Source: Reinekea marina (GTDB lineage Bacteria; Pseudomonadota; Gammaproteobacteria; Pseudomonadales; Natronospirillaceae). From it: a stretch of 64,000 bases of DNA. Within the stretch, counting starts at the first letter, position 1, and every line of letters begins with the position of its first letter. This document shows, piece by piece, positions 55,918-64,000 of this stretch. The position numbers were made by a program, and so were the translations under genes. The notes under the pieces were generated by a model, which did not search any database, was not told the DNA's origin, and saw only the letters and a program-made list of their open reading frames with translations. The DNA is taken from NCBI RefSeq assembly GCF_030409715.1, contig NZ_JAUFQI010000001.1, positions 2,468,501 through 2,532,500 of the forward strand. The letters are read 5' to 3'.

Positions 55918-57059
55918 TTTTTTATCAAACTCATCACAGCGGCTGCCGCTTGATCATCAGCATTTAGTGCTAACTGGTCATGCCAATAGCAGGCTTTTTT
56001 TAGAAACTCAGCCCGTTGGGTTGAATCTGTCAGTGCGGCAATAACATCGCTTTTTAATTGCTCAACCGTTGCTTGTTCTTGCAATCGCTCGGGAATCCAA
56101 TCATCTTGCTCTAGGATATTCGGAAGTGAGACCCACTTCGTTTTGGCCAGTGATGATATTATTTTAAAACTGACAGCACTCATTTTATAAGCTACGACCA
56201 TGGGCTTTTTTAATAACATGGTTTGCAATGTAGCCGTACCAGAAGCCACTAAAACCGCATCGGCTCGACGTAATGCTTCATCACTTTGTTTTTCAAGAAT
56301 CTCGACATTAAAATTTAAATTTTGGTTCGCAATAATGGCACGAACTTGCTCTGTTCGAGCGCGATTAGGGGTAGGAATTACCACATTCAATGACCCTAAT
56401 TCTTGTTTTACGGCCTCGGCTACTTGTAAAAATAGAGTGCCTAACTTTTCTACTTCACTGCTTCTAGAGCCCGGCAGCACTGCGAGTGTTTTTGTAACTT
56501 GAGTACTATTTTCAGCCTGTTTTAAAAGCTCAGCCAGCGGCTTTTGCGGTAGCTTATCGGCTAAAGTATGCCCGATAAAAGAAACCGGCACTTGATGTTG
56601 ACGATAAAAATCGGCTTCAAAAGGTAAAAAGGTTAACATGTGGTTAACGGCTTTTTTTATTTTCTTTATACGCCCTTGCCGCCAGGCCCAAACTGAAGGT
56701 GACACATAATGTACGGTGGTAATACCGGCGTTTTTTAAAGCAAGCTCTAAATCCAAATTAAAATCTGGCGCATCGATTCCGATAAATACATCGGGCTGCC
56801 AATCTATAACCCATCGACGCAAAGCTTTGCGAATACAGATAAGTTCAAATAATCGGCCGATGACTTCAGAAAAACCCATCACCGATAAACGTTCGATGGG
56901 AAACAATGACTGAAACCCGTGGGAAATCATTGATTCACCTCCAATGCCGGCGAACTCAATATTCGGGTGACGCTTTAACAGAGACTCCATCAATCCTGCG
57001 CCTAATGTATCTCCACTAGCCTCGCCCGCAACAATAGCTATGCGCAATGGGCGTTCCAT
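55914..57059 (-). CDS. lpxB: Lipid-A-disaccharide synthase
   Basis: A 381-aa glycosyltransferase (GT19) that joins UDP-2,3-diacylglucosamine and lipid X to make the lipid A disaccharide. The start [20 protein letters not shown] is typical, with [14 protein letters not shown] and [21 protein letters not shown] (in part) later. Its ATG overlaps the lpxA stop by one base (TAATG), and its end overlaps rnhB by 4, so translation is coupled through the cluster. Confidence 0.97.
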   Translation of the reverse strand: MERPLRIAIVAGEASGDTLGAGLMESLLKRHPNIEFAGIGGESMISHGFQSLFPIERLSVMGFSEVIGRLFELICIRKALRRWVIDWQPDVFIGIDAPDFNLDLELALKNAGITTVHYVSPSVWAWRQGRIKKIKKAVNHMLTFLPFEADFYRQHQVPVSFIGHTLADKLPQKPLAELLKQAENSTQVTKTLAVLPGSRSSEVEKLGTLFLQVAEAVKQELGSLNVVIPTPNRARTEQVRAIIANQNLNFNVEILEKQSDEALRRADAVLVASGTATLQTMLLKKPMVVAYKMSAVSFKIISSLAKTKWVSLPNILEQDDWIPERLQEQATVEQLKSDVIAALTDSTQRAEFLKKACYWHDQLALNADDQAAAAVMSLIKK

Positions 57060-57829
57060 TATCGGGCAATGCCTCGTTTAGACGCTTGAATAGATTCAAT
57101 AAAGACGCGAACTTCAGGGAGTAATGGATCTAGAGATTCAAGCTCAGCTAACGCTTCTTTTAACGTATTGCCTTCACGATAAACAACTTTATAGGCGTGG
57201 CGTAAAGCTTTCATAGCCTCTCTTGAAAAACCACGACGCTTAAGCCCTTCCATGTTCATACCATGCGGTGAAGCTGGAAAGCCTTGAACAGTGACATAAG
57301 CTGGAATGTCTTTTAACACGGTAGAACCGGTACCTACAAACGCATGTTCACCAATCTGGCAAAACTGATGAATGCCAGAATTACCGCCTAAAATAGCATG
57401 ATTACCAATAACACAATGGCCAGCTACTTGGGTCGCATTCGCTAAAATACAATGGTTACCAATAATACAATCGTGCGCTACATGGCTGTAGGCCATGAAC
57501 AAATTATGACTGCCAATACGTGTTTCTTCTGAATCTTGAATGGTACCACGATGCAAGGTGGTAAATTCTCGAATGGTGTTGTCATCGCCAATAATTAAGC
57601 GCGTTGGTTCGCCTTTGTATTTTAAATCTTGGCAATCTTCACCCACGCTGGCAAATTGATAAATTCGGTTGCGCTTACCAATTACGGTAGGACCGTTAAT
57701 CACCACGTGCGGGCTAATAACGCAATCGTCTCCGATTTCAACATGAGCACCAATAACAGTGAATGCCCCTATGGTGACGTTTTCGCCAATTTTTGCGCCC
57801 GGATCAATAATGGCCGTCTCATGTATCAT
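57059..57829 (-). CDS. lpxA: UDP-N-acetylglucosamine acyltransferase
   Basis: A 256-aa left-handed beta-helix acyltransferase of hexapeptide repeats; it adds the first 3-hydroxyacyl chain in lipid A synthesis. The catalytic loop reads [13 protein letters not shown] with H119 (equivalent to H125 of E. coli). The length (E. coli 262) fits. The C-terminal helices carry [18 protein letters not shown]. It is 3 bp after fabZ. Confidence 0.97.
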   Translation of the reverse strand: MIHETAIIDPGAKIGENVTIGAFTVIGAHVEIGDDCVISPHVVINGPTVIGKRNRIYQFASVGEDCQDLKYKGEPTRLIIGDDNTIREFTTLHRGTIQDSEETRIGSHNLFMAYSHVAHDCIIGNHCILANATQVAGHCVIGNHAILGGNSGIHQFCQIGEHAFVGTGSTVLKDIPAYVTVQGFPASPHGMNMEGLKRRGFSREAMKALRHAYKVVYREGNTLKEALAELESLDPLLPEVRVFIESIQASKRGIAR

Positions 57830-57832
57830 GAG

Positions 57833-58285
57833 TTAAACCTTACGCTCAGCACATAAAATATCGGCACTTGCCACCACTTGACCATCAACAGAGGCCACTC
57901 CTGTAACTTTCACCATGCCGCGTCGCGCGGACACAAACGTTACTTCTAAATCTAATCGGTCACCGGGTTTGACTGGGCGCTTAAACTTAACGTTGTCTAG
58001 GCCGGCGAATAAGTACAAATATCCATCTGATGGGCGGTTACCCGATGATAAATAGCCGTACACAGCGGTTAACTGCGCTAACGCTTCACAAATTAGCACA
58101 CCCGGAAATATAGCGTTGTCGGGGAAATGCCCCTGAAACAATTGCTCATTAGCCGAAACATTTTTATACCCTTTAATGCTCTCACCTTCGACATAATCGG
58201 TAACGCGATCTAGTAATAAGAAAGGGTAACGGTGTGGAAGCAATTCTTTGATAGCTTCAATACTTAAAGGTAGCTCTATGCTCAT
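57833..58285 (-). CDS. fabZ: 3-hydroxyacyl-[acyl-carrier-protein] dehydratase FabZ
   Basis: A 150-aa hot-dog-fold dehydratase of fatty acid synthesis. [20 protein letters not shown] (H53, E67) is the catalytic stretch. It competes with LpxA for hydroxyacyl-ACP, so its place in the lpx cluster balances phospholipid and lipid A synthesis. It lies 9 bp after lpxD. Confidence 0.97.
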   Translation of the reverse strand: MSIELPLSIEAIKELLPHRYPFLLLDRVTDYVEGESIKGYKNVSANEQLFQGHFPDNAIFPGVLICEALAQLTAVYGYLSSGNRPSDGYLYLFAGLDNVKFKRPVKPGDRLDLEVTFVSARRGMVKVTGVASVDGQVVASADILCAERKV

Positions 58286-58294
58286 AGGTTTTTC

Positions 58295-59323
58295 CTATTT
58301 TAATTTTTTTTCAATCGCGTCAACGCGTTCAAATAAGCTGTCTAGTTTACGAATTCGAGCCACCATTTTACGCCAAAGCCCACTGGCTTGCGCTGGAATA
58401 CCCGATGAATATAATCCGGCTTCCGTTGTACCTTTGGTGACCATCGCTTGGCCAGTAAAATGGCTGTTATCAGCGATGTTGATATGCCCAGTAAAGCCGC
58501 TTTGGCCGCCAGCGGAGCAGTTCGCTCCAACATGGGTGCTGCCAGCTATGCCTATCTGTGCGGCTAAAGCGGTTGCTCGCCCTATTGTGACGTTATGCGC
58601 CAAATGTACCAAATTATCAATAATGGCACGGTCTTCAATAACTGTGTCTTCTATTGCGCCGCGATCAATTGTGCAATTAGCACCTATTTCGACATAATGG
58701 CCAATTTTAACACGTCCGGTTTGAGCAATGGGTTGCCAGCCTTTACCTTCAGGCAATGGCGCATAGCCAAACCCATTAGACCCAATAACGGTACCGCTTT
58801 GAATTAAACAGTGAGTACCCACTTCCACGCGGTGCAGCAATGTTACGTGATGTTGTAGACGGGTAAACTCACCTACTTTTGCGCCTTCGGATACAATACA
58901 ATGAGCGCCAATGTGCGCATTATCACCCACCTCTGCATCGGCTTCGATTACCGCATAAGCTTCAATTGTAACATCACGGCCAATCTGCGCAGCGTCTGAA
59001 ACTAAAGCCGTTGGATGAATGTGGCCCGAGCCTTTTGGTGTAAGATCAAATTGATGCGACAAATAAGCATAGGCAAGGTATGGGTCATCGACCACGATTG
59101 CAGTAATTGAGCTGGGGCAATTCTCGCGTTCTTTTTCGGTCAGTAAAATGGCACTCGCTTCGCTGCTTTCAAGTAAACGACGATACTTAGCCGACGCTAA
59201 AAAGCTGATGCTGCCTGCCTTAGCCTTATCTAAGGGTGCGAATTCATTAATCTCAATCGCTGCAGCTGATTCAGGGACTGAAACAGGTGAAGGCAACGCT
59301 TCTAGAAGATGTTTTAATTGCAC
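58295..59323 (-). CDS. lpxD: UDP-3-O-acylglucosamine N-acyltransferase
   Basis: A 342-aa protein: an N-terminal uridine-binding domain (about 1-100), a left-handed beta-helix of hexapeptide repeats (about 105-310; catalytic His in IDNLVHLAHNVTIG), then a C-terminal helix. It adds the second 3-hydroxyacyl chain in lipid A synthesis. Length agrees with E. coli (341). It is 36 bp after skp. Confidence 0.96.
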   Translation of the reverse strand: MQLKHLLEALPSPVSVPESAAAIEINEFAPLDKAKAGSISFLASAKYRRLLESSEASAILLTEKERENCPSSITAIVVDDPYLAYAYLSHQFDLTPKGSGHIHPTALVSDAAQIGRDVTIEAYAVIEADAEVGDNAHIGAHCIVSEGAKVGEFTRLQHHVTLLHRVEVGTHCLIQSGTVIGSNGFGYAPLPEGKGWQPIAQTGRVKIGHYVEIGANCTIDRGAIEDTVIEDRAIIDNLVHLAHNVTIGRATALAAQIGIAGSTHVGANCSAGGQSGFTGHINIADNSHFTGQAMVTKGTTEAGLYSSGIPAQASGLWRKMVARIRKLDSLFERVDAIEKKLK

Positions 59324-59359
59324 AATTGGCCCCTGTTGGTAAATCGCACGCCGGTACCT

Positions 59360-59890
59360 CTATGGCAAAGGCGTGATTTCATTATTTTGGAACAGCTTGT
59401 CAAAGCGAGCGATGGCTTCTTCGGTAATATTAGCTATTCCATCTATATATACAACTGTCGACATATCAACAACCAAGTTGTACCCGCGTTCAGCGGCTAG
59501 TTCATTGATAAGCTGTTGAACGACATTTTTATACTGATTGACGAAATCATTCCGAGAGTTAGTTTGCTTTTGTTGACCCGCATTAATGGCATTTGAACGG
59601 TTTATCAGCAATTGCTGAATCTCTTCTTGCCTTAACGATTGCTCTTCTTCTGTTAAGGTGGCGCCATCAATGGCCAACTTATCTTTTAACGCTGTGACAC
59701 GTGTTTCAATTTCGCCAATCTGTTTTTTAATGGCTTCTATTTCTGGCTGTAGTGTATTAGTCGCCGCTACAGCCGCTTCAGATTCAAACAATACACGCTG
59801 AAAATTTACGACAGCGATCGAGTTTTGGGCCGATGCAAACACAGCACCCAACAATATAAAGCATGTAAATACTAAATGTTTGATCCTCAT
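59360..59890 (-). CDS. skp: Skp/OmpH periplasmic chaperone
   Basis: A 176-aa protein with a Sec signal peptide (MRIKHLVFTCFILLGAVFASA), then AVVNFQRVLFESEAA and a long coiled-coil arm region (about 50-115) typical of the trimeric jellyfish chaperone. It carries unfolded outer-membrane proteins to BamA, whose gene lies 22 bp upstream. Sequence conservation in this family is low, so the call also leans on position. Confidence 0.9.
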   Translation of the reverse strand: MRIKHLVFTCFILLGAVFASAQNSIAVVNFQRVLFESEAAVAATNTLQPEIEAIKKQIGEIETRVTALKDKLAIDGATLTEEEQSLRQEEIQQLLINRSNAINAGQQKQTNSRNDFVNQYKNVVQQLINELAAERGYNLVVDMSTVVYIDGIANITEEAIARFDKLFQNNEITPLP

Positions 59891-59912
59891 AAAAGCTCCT
59901 TATTGCCTTAGT

Positions 59913-62273
59913 TTAATAGGAAATACCTATGTTAAAGGAAAAGTTCGTAACGTAATCATCTGGCTTATTATTCAATGGCCATGCGTAGCTGAAACTCAGC
60001 GGCGCAATGGGGGTTATCCAAGTAAAGTCAACGCCAGCTGAGTAACGTATTTCATCCCATAGAATACCTGATTCACACCGAGTATTCGTGGTTGCACATT
60101 GATCAGTAAACACATTACCGGCATCTATAAACAAAGAGGTACGGTAAGCGTTTTGATTCGACACGATTGGCGTTGGAATAATGAGGCCGACGCCATACTC
60201 AACTTTAATATTACCGCCGATCGGACTCGGTTCGGTTAATTCAGTTCCGCTTTCATCTGTTTGTGGCGTACCCAAAGGCCCTAACCCACCTTGCTGATAA
60301 CCACGCACCGACCGTGAACCACCGGCATAGAAATTTTTATAAAATGGCAACAGTCCAGAATCTCCTAAGCCACCGCCGTAACCAAGATCCGTATGAAAAC
60401 GTAACGCTAGGTTTTTATCAAAATGGACAAACTGCTGAGCGTTAAAGGTTGAACGGAAGTAGCTCAGATCACCCGGAGGCACCGCCACCTCGATGTTTGC
60501 AGACGCAAATCGGCCTTTGTCGGCCTTAATAGAGCCGTTCAGAGTGTTATAGTTCCAGCCAAATTTAGTGGTAACATTCGAGTAGACATCACCATTGGTC
60601 TCTCTGAAATCGAGCATCTCTTGCGTTGCTAAAGTATCGCTTAAAAACAATTCTTCATTGGCTAAACCGATGCCATAAGAAACACGTTGGTTTTCAGAAA
60701 GTGGGTAACCCAATGTTACACGGCCACCCGCAGCATTTGTGGCGTAAGTACCAAAGGTCGTGTCGCTGTAATCTGAATGCCGGTAATAGAGATCTGCCCC
60801 CAAACTGACCCCGTCTAAGGTAAAGTAAGGGTTATCGACCGAGATCGAATAATTTTGTGTGGTTTTATTAGCATTAAGCGTGGCAGAAAAATCTACCCCG
60901 CGACCCATAAAGTTAGTTTGCTTTAAAGAAAACTCACCATAAAAGCCAGAGCCACCAGCATAGCCACCGGCAATATTAATTTGCGAGTCTTTAGCTTCGG
61001 CAACACGAACGACTAAATCGACTAAATCGGTTCGGCCAGTAATTCTTTGCGTTTGAATAGACACATTTGTGAAATAGCCTAATCGTTCTAGCCGTGCCTT
61101 AGACGCCCGAATGTTATTATTAATAACCAATGCGCCCTCTAGCTGCCGCAACTCGCGTCGGATTACTTCGTCATTAGTCGCAATGTTGCCTTGAATTAAT
61201 ATGCGATTAACGTAAACCAAACTGTTCGGCTGCACATTAATCGTCACTTTCACGGTGTTGTTTTCGGTGTTCAGCTCAAAACCATCTCTAACACTCGCAA
61301 AGGCGTAGCCTTCTTCACTGAGTAATTCTGTTAGGTTTCGAACCACTAAAGAAACATCTTTACGTGAATAAACCTGCCCCGAGGTTAAGGTTACGGCCTG
61401 CTCAAGTTCAGCGCCTAAATGCAGTAAATCACCCGTTAACTCAACGTCTGAAATGCTAAAGATTGGGCCTTCAGTGATATTAAATGCCATTGAAATATCT
61501 GATTTATTCTCTGAAATGGACACTTGATTAGAGTCTAACTGGTACGATAAATGTCCGCGGTCAAAGTAAAAGTCTTCTAAACGCTGCTTATCCCCTGCGA
61601 GAGCGGCACTGGAATAGTGGTTGCGCTTATTAACGAAGTGCCAAAGGCTAGAACCTGATTTTTGCAACTGCAGAGCACGAGCTAATTCTTCATCGCTGTA
61701 CAACTCATTTCCTAGAAAATGAATGTAAGCAATTTTGGCTACGGGTCCTTCTTCAATGGCTAGATCGATGTTAACCCGATTACGCGTTAAGGGAGTAACT
61801 GTTGATTCGACTACGGCGTTGTATCTACCTTGAACACCGTATTGCTTTTCGAGCTCTAGCTGAATGTTTTCTAACAACGCGGGGTTGTATATTTCACCTT
61901 CGGCTAAGCCGACATCTTTTAACACCGCCTCAAAGCTTTCGGTAGGGATGCTTTTTAAGCCATCGAAAGAAACTTTTTCTATAGCAGGGCGCTCGGTAAC
62001 CTCGAAAATAAGACGATTGTCTTCGCGACTGAGCTCAACGTTGTAAAAGTAACCTGTTTTATAAGCTTCACGAAGCCAGCGATTAGCGTCTTGCTCTTCT
62101 ACAACATCGCCTTCTCTAACGGTGAGTACGGATAGAACAGACCCCAAAGAAACACGCTGCAACCCTACTACTTCTATGCCATCAACTTTAAAAGTGGCTG
62201 CACCTACGGCCTGAGCAGATAACAAAAAAGCTACAGCCATCAATCGTTTTACACTCAACAACAAACTAACCAC
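59913..62273 (-). CDS. bamA: Outer membrane protein assembly factor BamA
   Basis: A 786-aa Omp85 protein. The signal peptide ends AQAVGA, five POTRA domains cover about 25-425 and the 16-strand barrel follows. The barrel motif VRGY (SRSVRGYQQGG) takes the place of the usual (V/I)RGF. The last residue pattern FSFNIGISY is a normal outer-membrane insertion end with an aromatic terminus. It inserts barrel proteins into the outer membrane. The start at 62273 (GTG) is uncertain because AGGG lies too close; TTG codons at 62264-62258 have better spacing, and any of these keeps the signal peptide. Confidence 0.97.
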   Translation of the reverse strand: MVSLLLSVKRLMAVAFLLSAQAVGAATFKVDGIEVVGLQRVSLGSVLSVLTVREGDVVEEQDANRWLREAYKTGYFYNVELSREDNRLIFEVTERPAIEKVSFDGLKSIPTESFEAVLKDVGLAEGEIYNPALLENIQLELEKQYGVQGRYNAVVESTVTPLTRNRVNIDLAIEEGPVAKIAYIHFLGNELYSDEELARALQLQKSGSSLWHFVNKRNHYSSAALAGDKQRLEDFYFDRGHLSYQLDSNQVSISENKSDISMAFNITEGPIFSISDVELTGDLLHLGAELEQAVTLTSGQVYSRKDVSLVVRNLTELLSEEGYAFASVRDGFELNTENNTVKVTINVQPNSLVYVNRILIQGNIATNDEVIRRELRQLEGALVINNNIRASKARLERLGYFTNVSIQTQRITGRTDLVDLVVRVAEAKDSQINIAGGYAGGSGFYGEFSLKQTNFMGRGVDFSATLNANKTTQNYSISVDNPYFTLDGVSLGADLYYRHSDYSDTTFGTYATNAAGGRVTLGYPLSENQRVSYGIGLANEELFLSDTLATQEMLDFRETNGDVYSNVTTKFGWNYNTLNGSIKADKGRFASANIEVAVPPGDLSYFRSTFNAQQFVHFDKNLALRFHTDLGYGGGLGDSGLLPFYKNFYAGGSRSVRGYQQGGLGPLGTPQTDESGTELTEPSPIGGNIKVEYGVGLIIPTPIVSNQNAYRTSLFIDAGNVFTDQCATTNTRCESGILWDEIRYSAGVDFTWITPIAPLSFSYAWPLNNKPDDYVTNFSFNIGISY

Positions 62274-62350
62274 CCTATTAATAAACTTGAAAACCGACTA
62301 AAAATTTAGCCGGCTATTTTTACTTGATTTGCGCCACTTCGACAGTCTTT

Positions 62351-63694
62351 TTACATTAATCGACCAATATCATTGAAAAAAGCTAACGCCATTAGAGATA
62401 TTAAAAGCATCAAGCCAATTTGCATACTGATCATTTGAGCTCGTTCGGATAATTCTTTTTTTCGTACCGCTTCTAATGCATGCATGATTACATGGCCGCC
62501 GTCTAAAATGGGCACTGGCAATAAATTCATAATACCTAAGCTAATGCTGATTAAGGCTAAAAAGGCAATGAAAGCTTCAAACCCTGATTCAACAGACGTG
62601 CCTGCCATTTGAGCCATGGCAATAGGGCCACCAATTTGCTTCAACGATATTTGCCCACTGACCATTTTCCAAAGCATGCCTAGGCTTAAGCTAACCATAT
62701 TCTTTGTTTCTAGCGCCCCTTTATACAAGGCTGTCCAAGGCATGTATCGATTAACGATGAGTTGCTCTTCTGGCCAAGCGACCGGTGCGGCTGCAGCGCC
62801 AATGTAACCCTGCACTTCACCCTCTACTTCGCGCGCATCGGGAGTTAACAAAAGCTGCTGTGTTCCACCGTTGCGAATAATACCGACAGTCAGTGTTTGC
62901 TCAGGGCTGCTTTGTATAATATTAACCCATTGTGACCAGTCTTCTATATCGACACCATTCACTTGAGTGACCTTATCTTTAGCTAAAAGCCCATCTCTTT
63001 GTGCTGCACCGCCTTCCAGAAGACCACCAATAATGGCAGGCTGACTCGGATACAAGGGTGTAATGCCTAGGCTTCTTGCCATACGGGGAGATTGTTCACT
63101 TGCCAGCCAACGCTGAATGGGTAACGAAACTGGCTGTATTTGACCTTTTCGATCAACTTGCAACTCAATTTGCCCAGACTCACCCACTCGGGATGCCAAC
63201 GCTAAACTGAGTTCAGAAAAGCCATCAACTGCTTCGCCATCGACGGCAATAATGCGATCGTTCGCCTGTAGGCCGGCTTCTTGAGCTACCGAGCCAGCAA
63301 TGGGCTCCCCCACAATGGTGGCAACATCTCGAACGCCAATCATGAACATTAACGCGAACGCAACAATGGCAAATAAGAAATTGGCGACAGGACCTGCTAA
63401 GGCAATGGCTATTTTTTGCCCTGGCCGCTTAGTATTAAACGCTTGGTCTTTTAAGTTTTCTGGGACATCGCCTTCACGCTCATCAAGCATTTTGACGTAG
63501 CCACCTAAGGGAATCCAAGCAACAACAAACTCTGTACCGTGCTTATCTATTTTGCGCCAAATGGGCTGGCCAAAACCAACTGAAAAGCGTAAAACCTTTA
63601 CACCATTACGCCGAGCAACCCAAAAGTGACCGTACTCATGAATGGTTACTAAAATACCTAACGCTATGATTAAGCCAAAGACAGAATTAAACAT
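62351..63694 (-). CDS. rseP: Site-2 protease RseP
   Basis: A 447-aa intramembrane zinc protease. HEYGH (H19, E20, H23) lies in the first helix, two PDZ domains cover about 110-300 (DRIIAVDGEAVDGFSELS and GLLAKDKVTQVNGVDIEDW in part), and the LDG motif is in PVPILDGGHV near residue 395. It cleaves the anti-sigma factor RseA and releases sigma E under envelope stress. It is 2 bp after dxr and 77 bp before bamA. Confidence 0.97.
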   Translation of the reverse strand: MFNSVFGLIIALGILVTIHEYGHFWVARRNGVKVLRFSVGFGQPIWRKIDKHGTEFVVAWIPLGGYVKMLDEREGDVPENLKDQAFNTKRPGQKIAIALAGPVANFLFAIVAFALMFMIGVRDVATIVGEPIAGSVAQEAGLQANDRIIAVDGEAVDGFSELSLALASRVGESGQIELQVDRKGQIQPVSLPIQRWLASEQSPRMARSLGITPLYPSQPAIIGGLLEGGAAQRDGLLAKDKVTQVNGVDIEDWSQWVNIIQSSPEQTLTVGIIRNGGTQQLLLTPDAREVEGEVQGYIGAAAAPVAWPEEQLIVNRYMPWTALYKGALETKNMVSLSLGMLWKMVSGQISLKQIGGPIAMAQMAGTSVESGFEAFIAFLALISISLGIMNLLPVPILDGGHVIMHALEAVRKKELSERAQMISMQIGLMLLISLMALAFFNDIGRLM

Positions 63695-63696
63695 AA

Positions 63697-64000
63697 TTAC
63701 TTGTTCACCTTATTTACAAGCTTTAAGGCTGCAGCTCGAGCTCGCTGATCAACTGACATCAATTGATCCAGTGATTCCACCGCCTCAGTTTTGATCTCGT
63801 TAAACACTTGTTCGTTAATTTGGGCAATTTCCATAAAACCAATATGCCTATCTAAAAAGGCAGCCACCGAGATTTCGTTCGCCGCGTTCAATACCGCTGG
63901 CTGAATCCCGCCTACATCCATCGCTTCTTCTGCTAAACGTAAGCATGGAAAACGCGTTCTATCGGGTTGATCGAAAGTAAGATTAAGCATTTGATCAAAC
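63697..64000 (-). CDS. dxr: 1-deoxy-D-xylulose 5-phosphate reductoisomerase, C-terminal part
   Basis: The open frame continues past the window edge ([19 protein letters not shown] at the visible start). The visible 100 residues hold the C-terminal domain: [31 protein letters not shown] and GFMEIAQIN are typical. Dxr makes MEP from DXP in isoprenoid synthesis, feeding undecaprenyl phosphate. uppS and cdsA, present between dxr and rseP in E. coli, are absent here. Confidence 0.95.
   Translation of the reverse strand, partial: FDQMLNLTFDQPDRTRFPCLRLAEEAMDVGGIQPAVLNAANEISVAAFLDRHIGFMEIAQINEQVFNEIKTEAVESLDQLMSVDQRARAAALKLVNKVNK

Overview
The window looks like chromosomal core sequence from a marine gammaproteobacterium of the Oceanospirillales/Pseudomonadales type. 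This is inferred from gene content: the dxr-rseP-bamA-skp-lpxD-fabZ-lpxA-lpxB-rnhB-dnaE cluster, holC next to valS, slyX, plsB, rsmC, rsmJ, a Pseudomonas-style mksFEB condensin operon, a class II DAHP synthase and an AlgP-like histone-H1-like protein. Base composition is moderate (mid-40s % GC by eye). I see no rRNA or tRNA genes, no CRISPR array, and no integrase, transposase or phage genes.

Region by region. 0-5.2 kb: 3' part of a class II DAHP synthase (cut by the window start), a Tat-exported M15-type peptidase, a TerB-like protein, a DUF2721 membrane protein, dapE, and two small unknown genes ending at an intrinsic terminator. 5.2-11.4 kb: a membrane-anchored cold-shock-domain protein, slyX, plsB, rsmJ, a low-complexity small protein, uppP and tsaB. 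11.5-13.4 kb: an AlgP-like Lys/Ala-rich DNA-binding protein, then about 950 bp of AT-rich DNA without a clear protein gene. That stretch has two intrinsic terminators, a candidate small structured RNA, and then a 59-aa helix-turn-helix protein. 13.4-22.5 kb: rsmC, an OmpR-type response regulator whose phospho-acceptor Asp is Glu, an apparent mksF-mksE-mksB-upp operon, and a Bcp peroxiredoxin. 22.5-31.6 kb: a TPR-like periplasmic protein, ansA behind a striking inverted repeat, hrpB, dgkA, a YgaV/BigR-like ArsR-family regulator, an RDD membrane protein, pepA and holC.

31.7-43.1 kb: valS, bioA, a small RRM protein, and a six-gene transport operon (livG-livH-livM-Tat substrate-binding protein-livF-acyl-CoA ligase) that probably imports and activates an organic acid. 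43.2-51.8 kb: an orphan membrane protein, glycerate kinase, the ArsJ/GAPDH organoarsenical efflux pair, O-acetylhomoserine sulfhydrylase, an MFS transporter, an S66 peptidase gene broken by an apparent single-base frameshift, and a HAD hydrolase. 51.8-64 kb: dnaE, rnhB and the lipid A / outer-membrane assembly cluster, running off the window end inside dxr.

Two groups of genes work together clearly: the envelope biogenesis cluster (isoprenoid precursor, lipid A, BAM complex, sigma-E protease) and the MksBEF condensin. The observations most worth a second look are the Glu-substituted response regulator, the condensin-upp operon without MksG/JetD, the RNA/terminator in front of the 59-aa HTH gene, the SD-overlapping inverted repeat before ansA, the ArsJ pair without other ars genes, and the frameshifted peptidase. 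I found nothing I would call a wholly new system with confidence.
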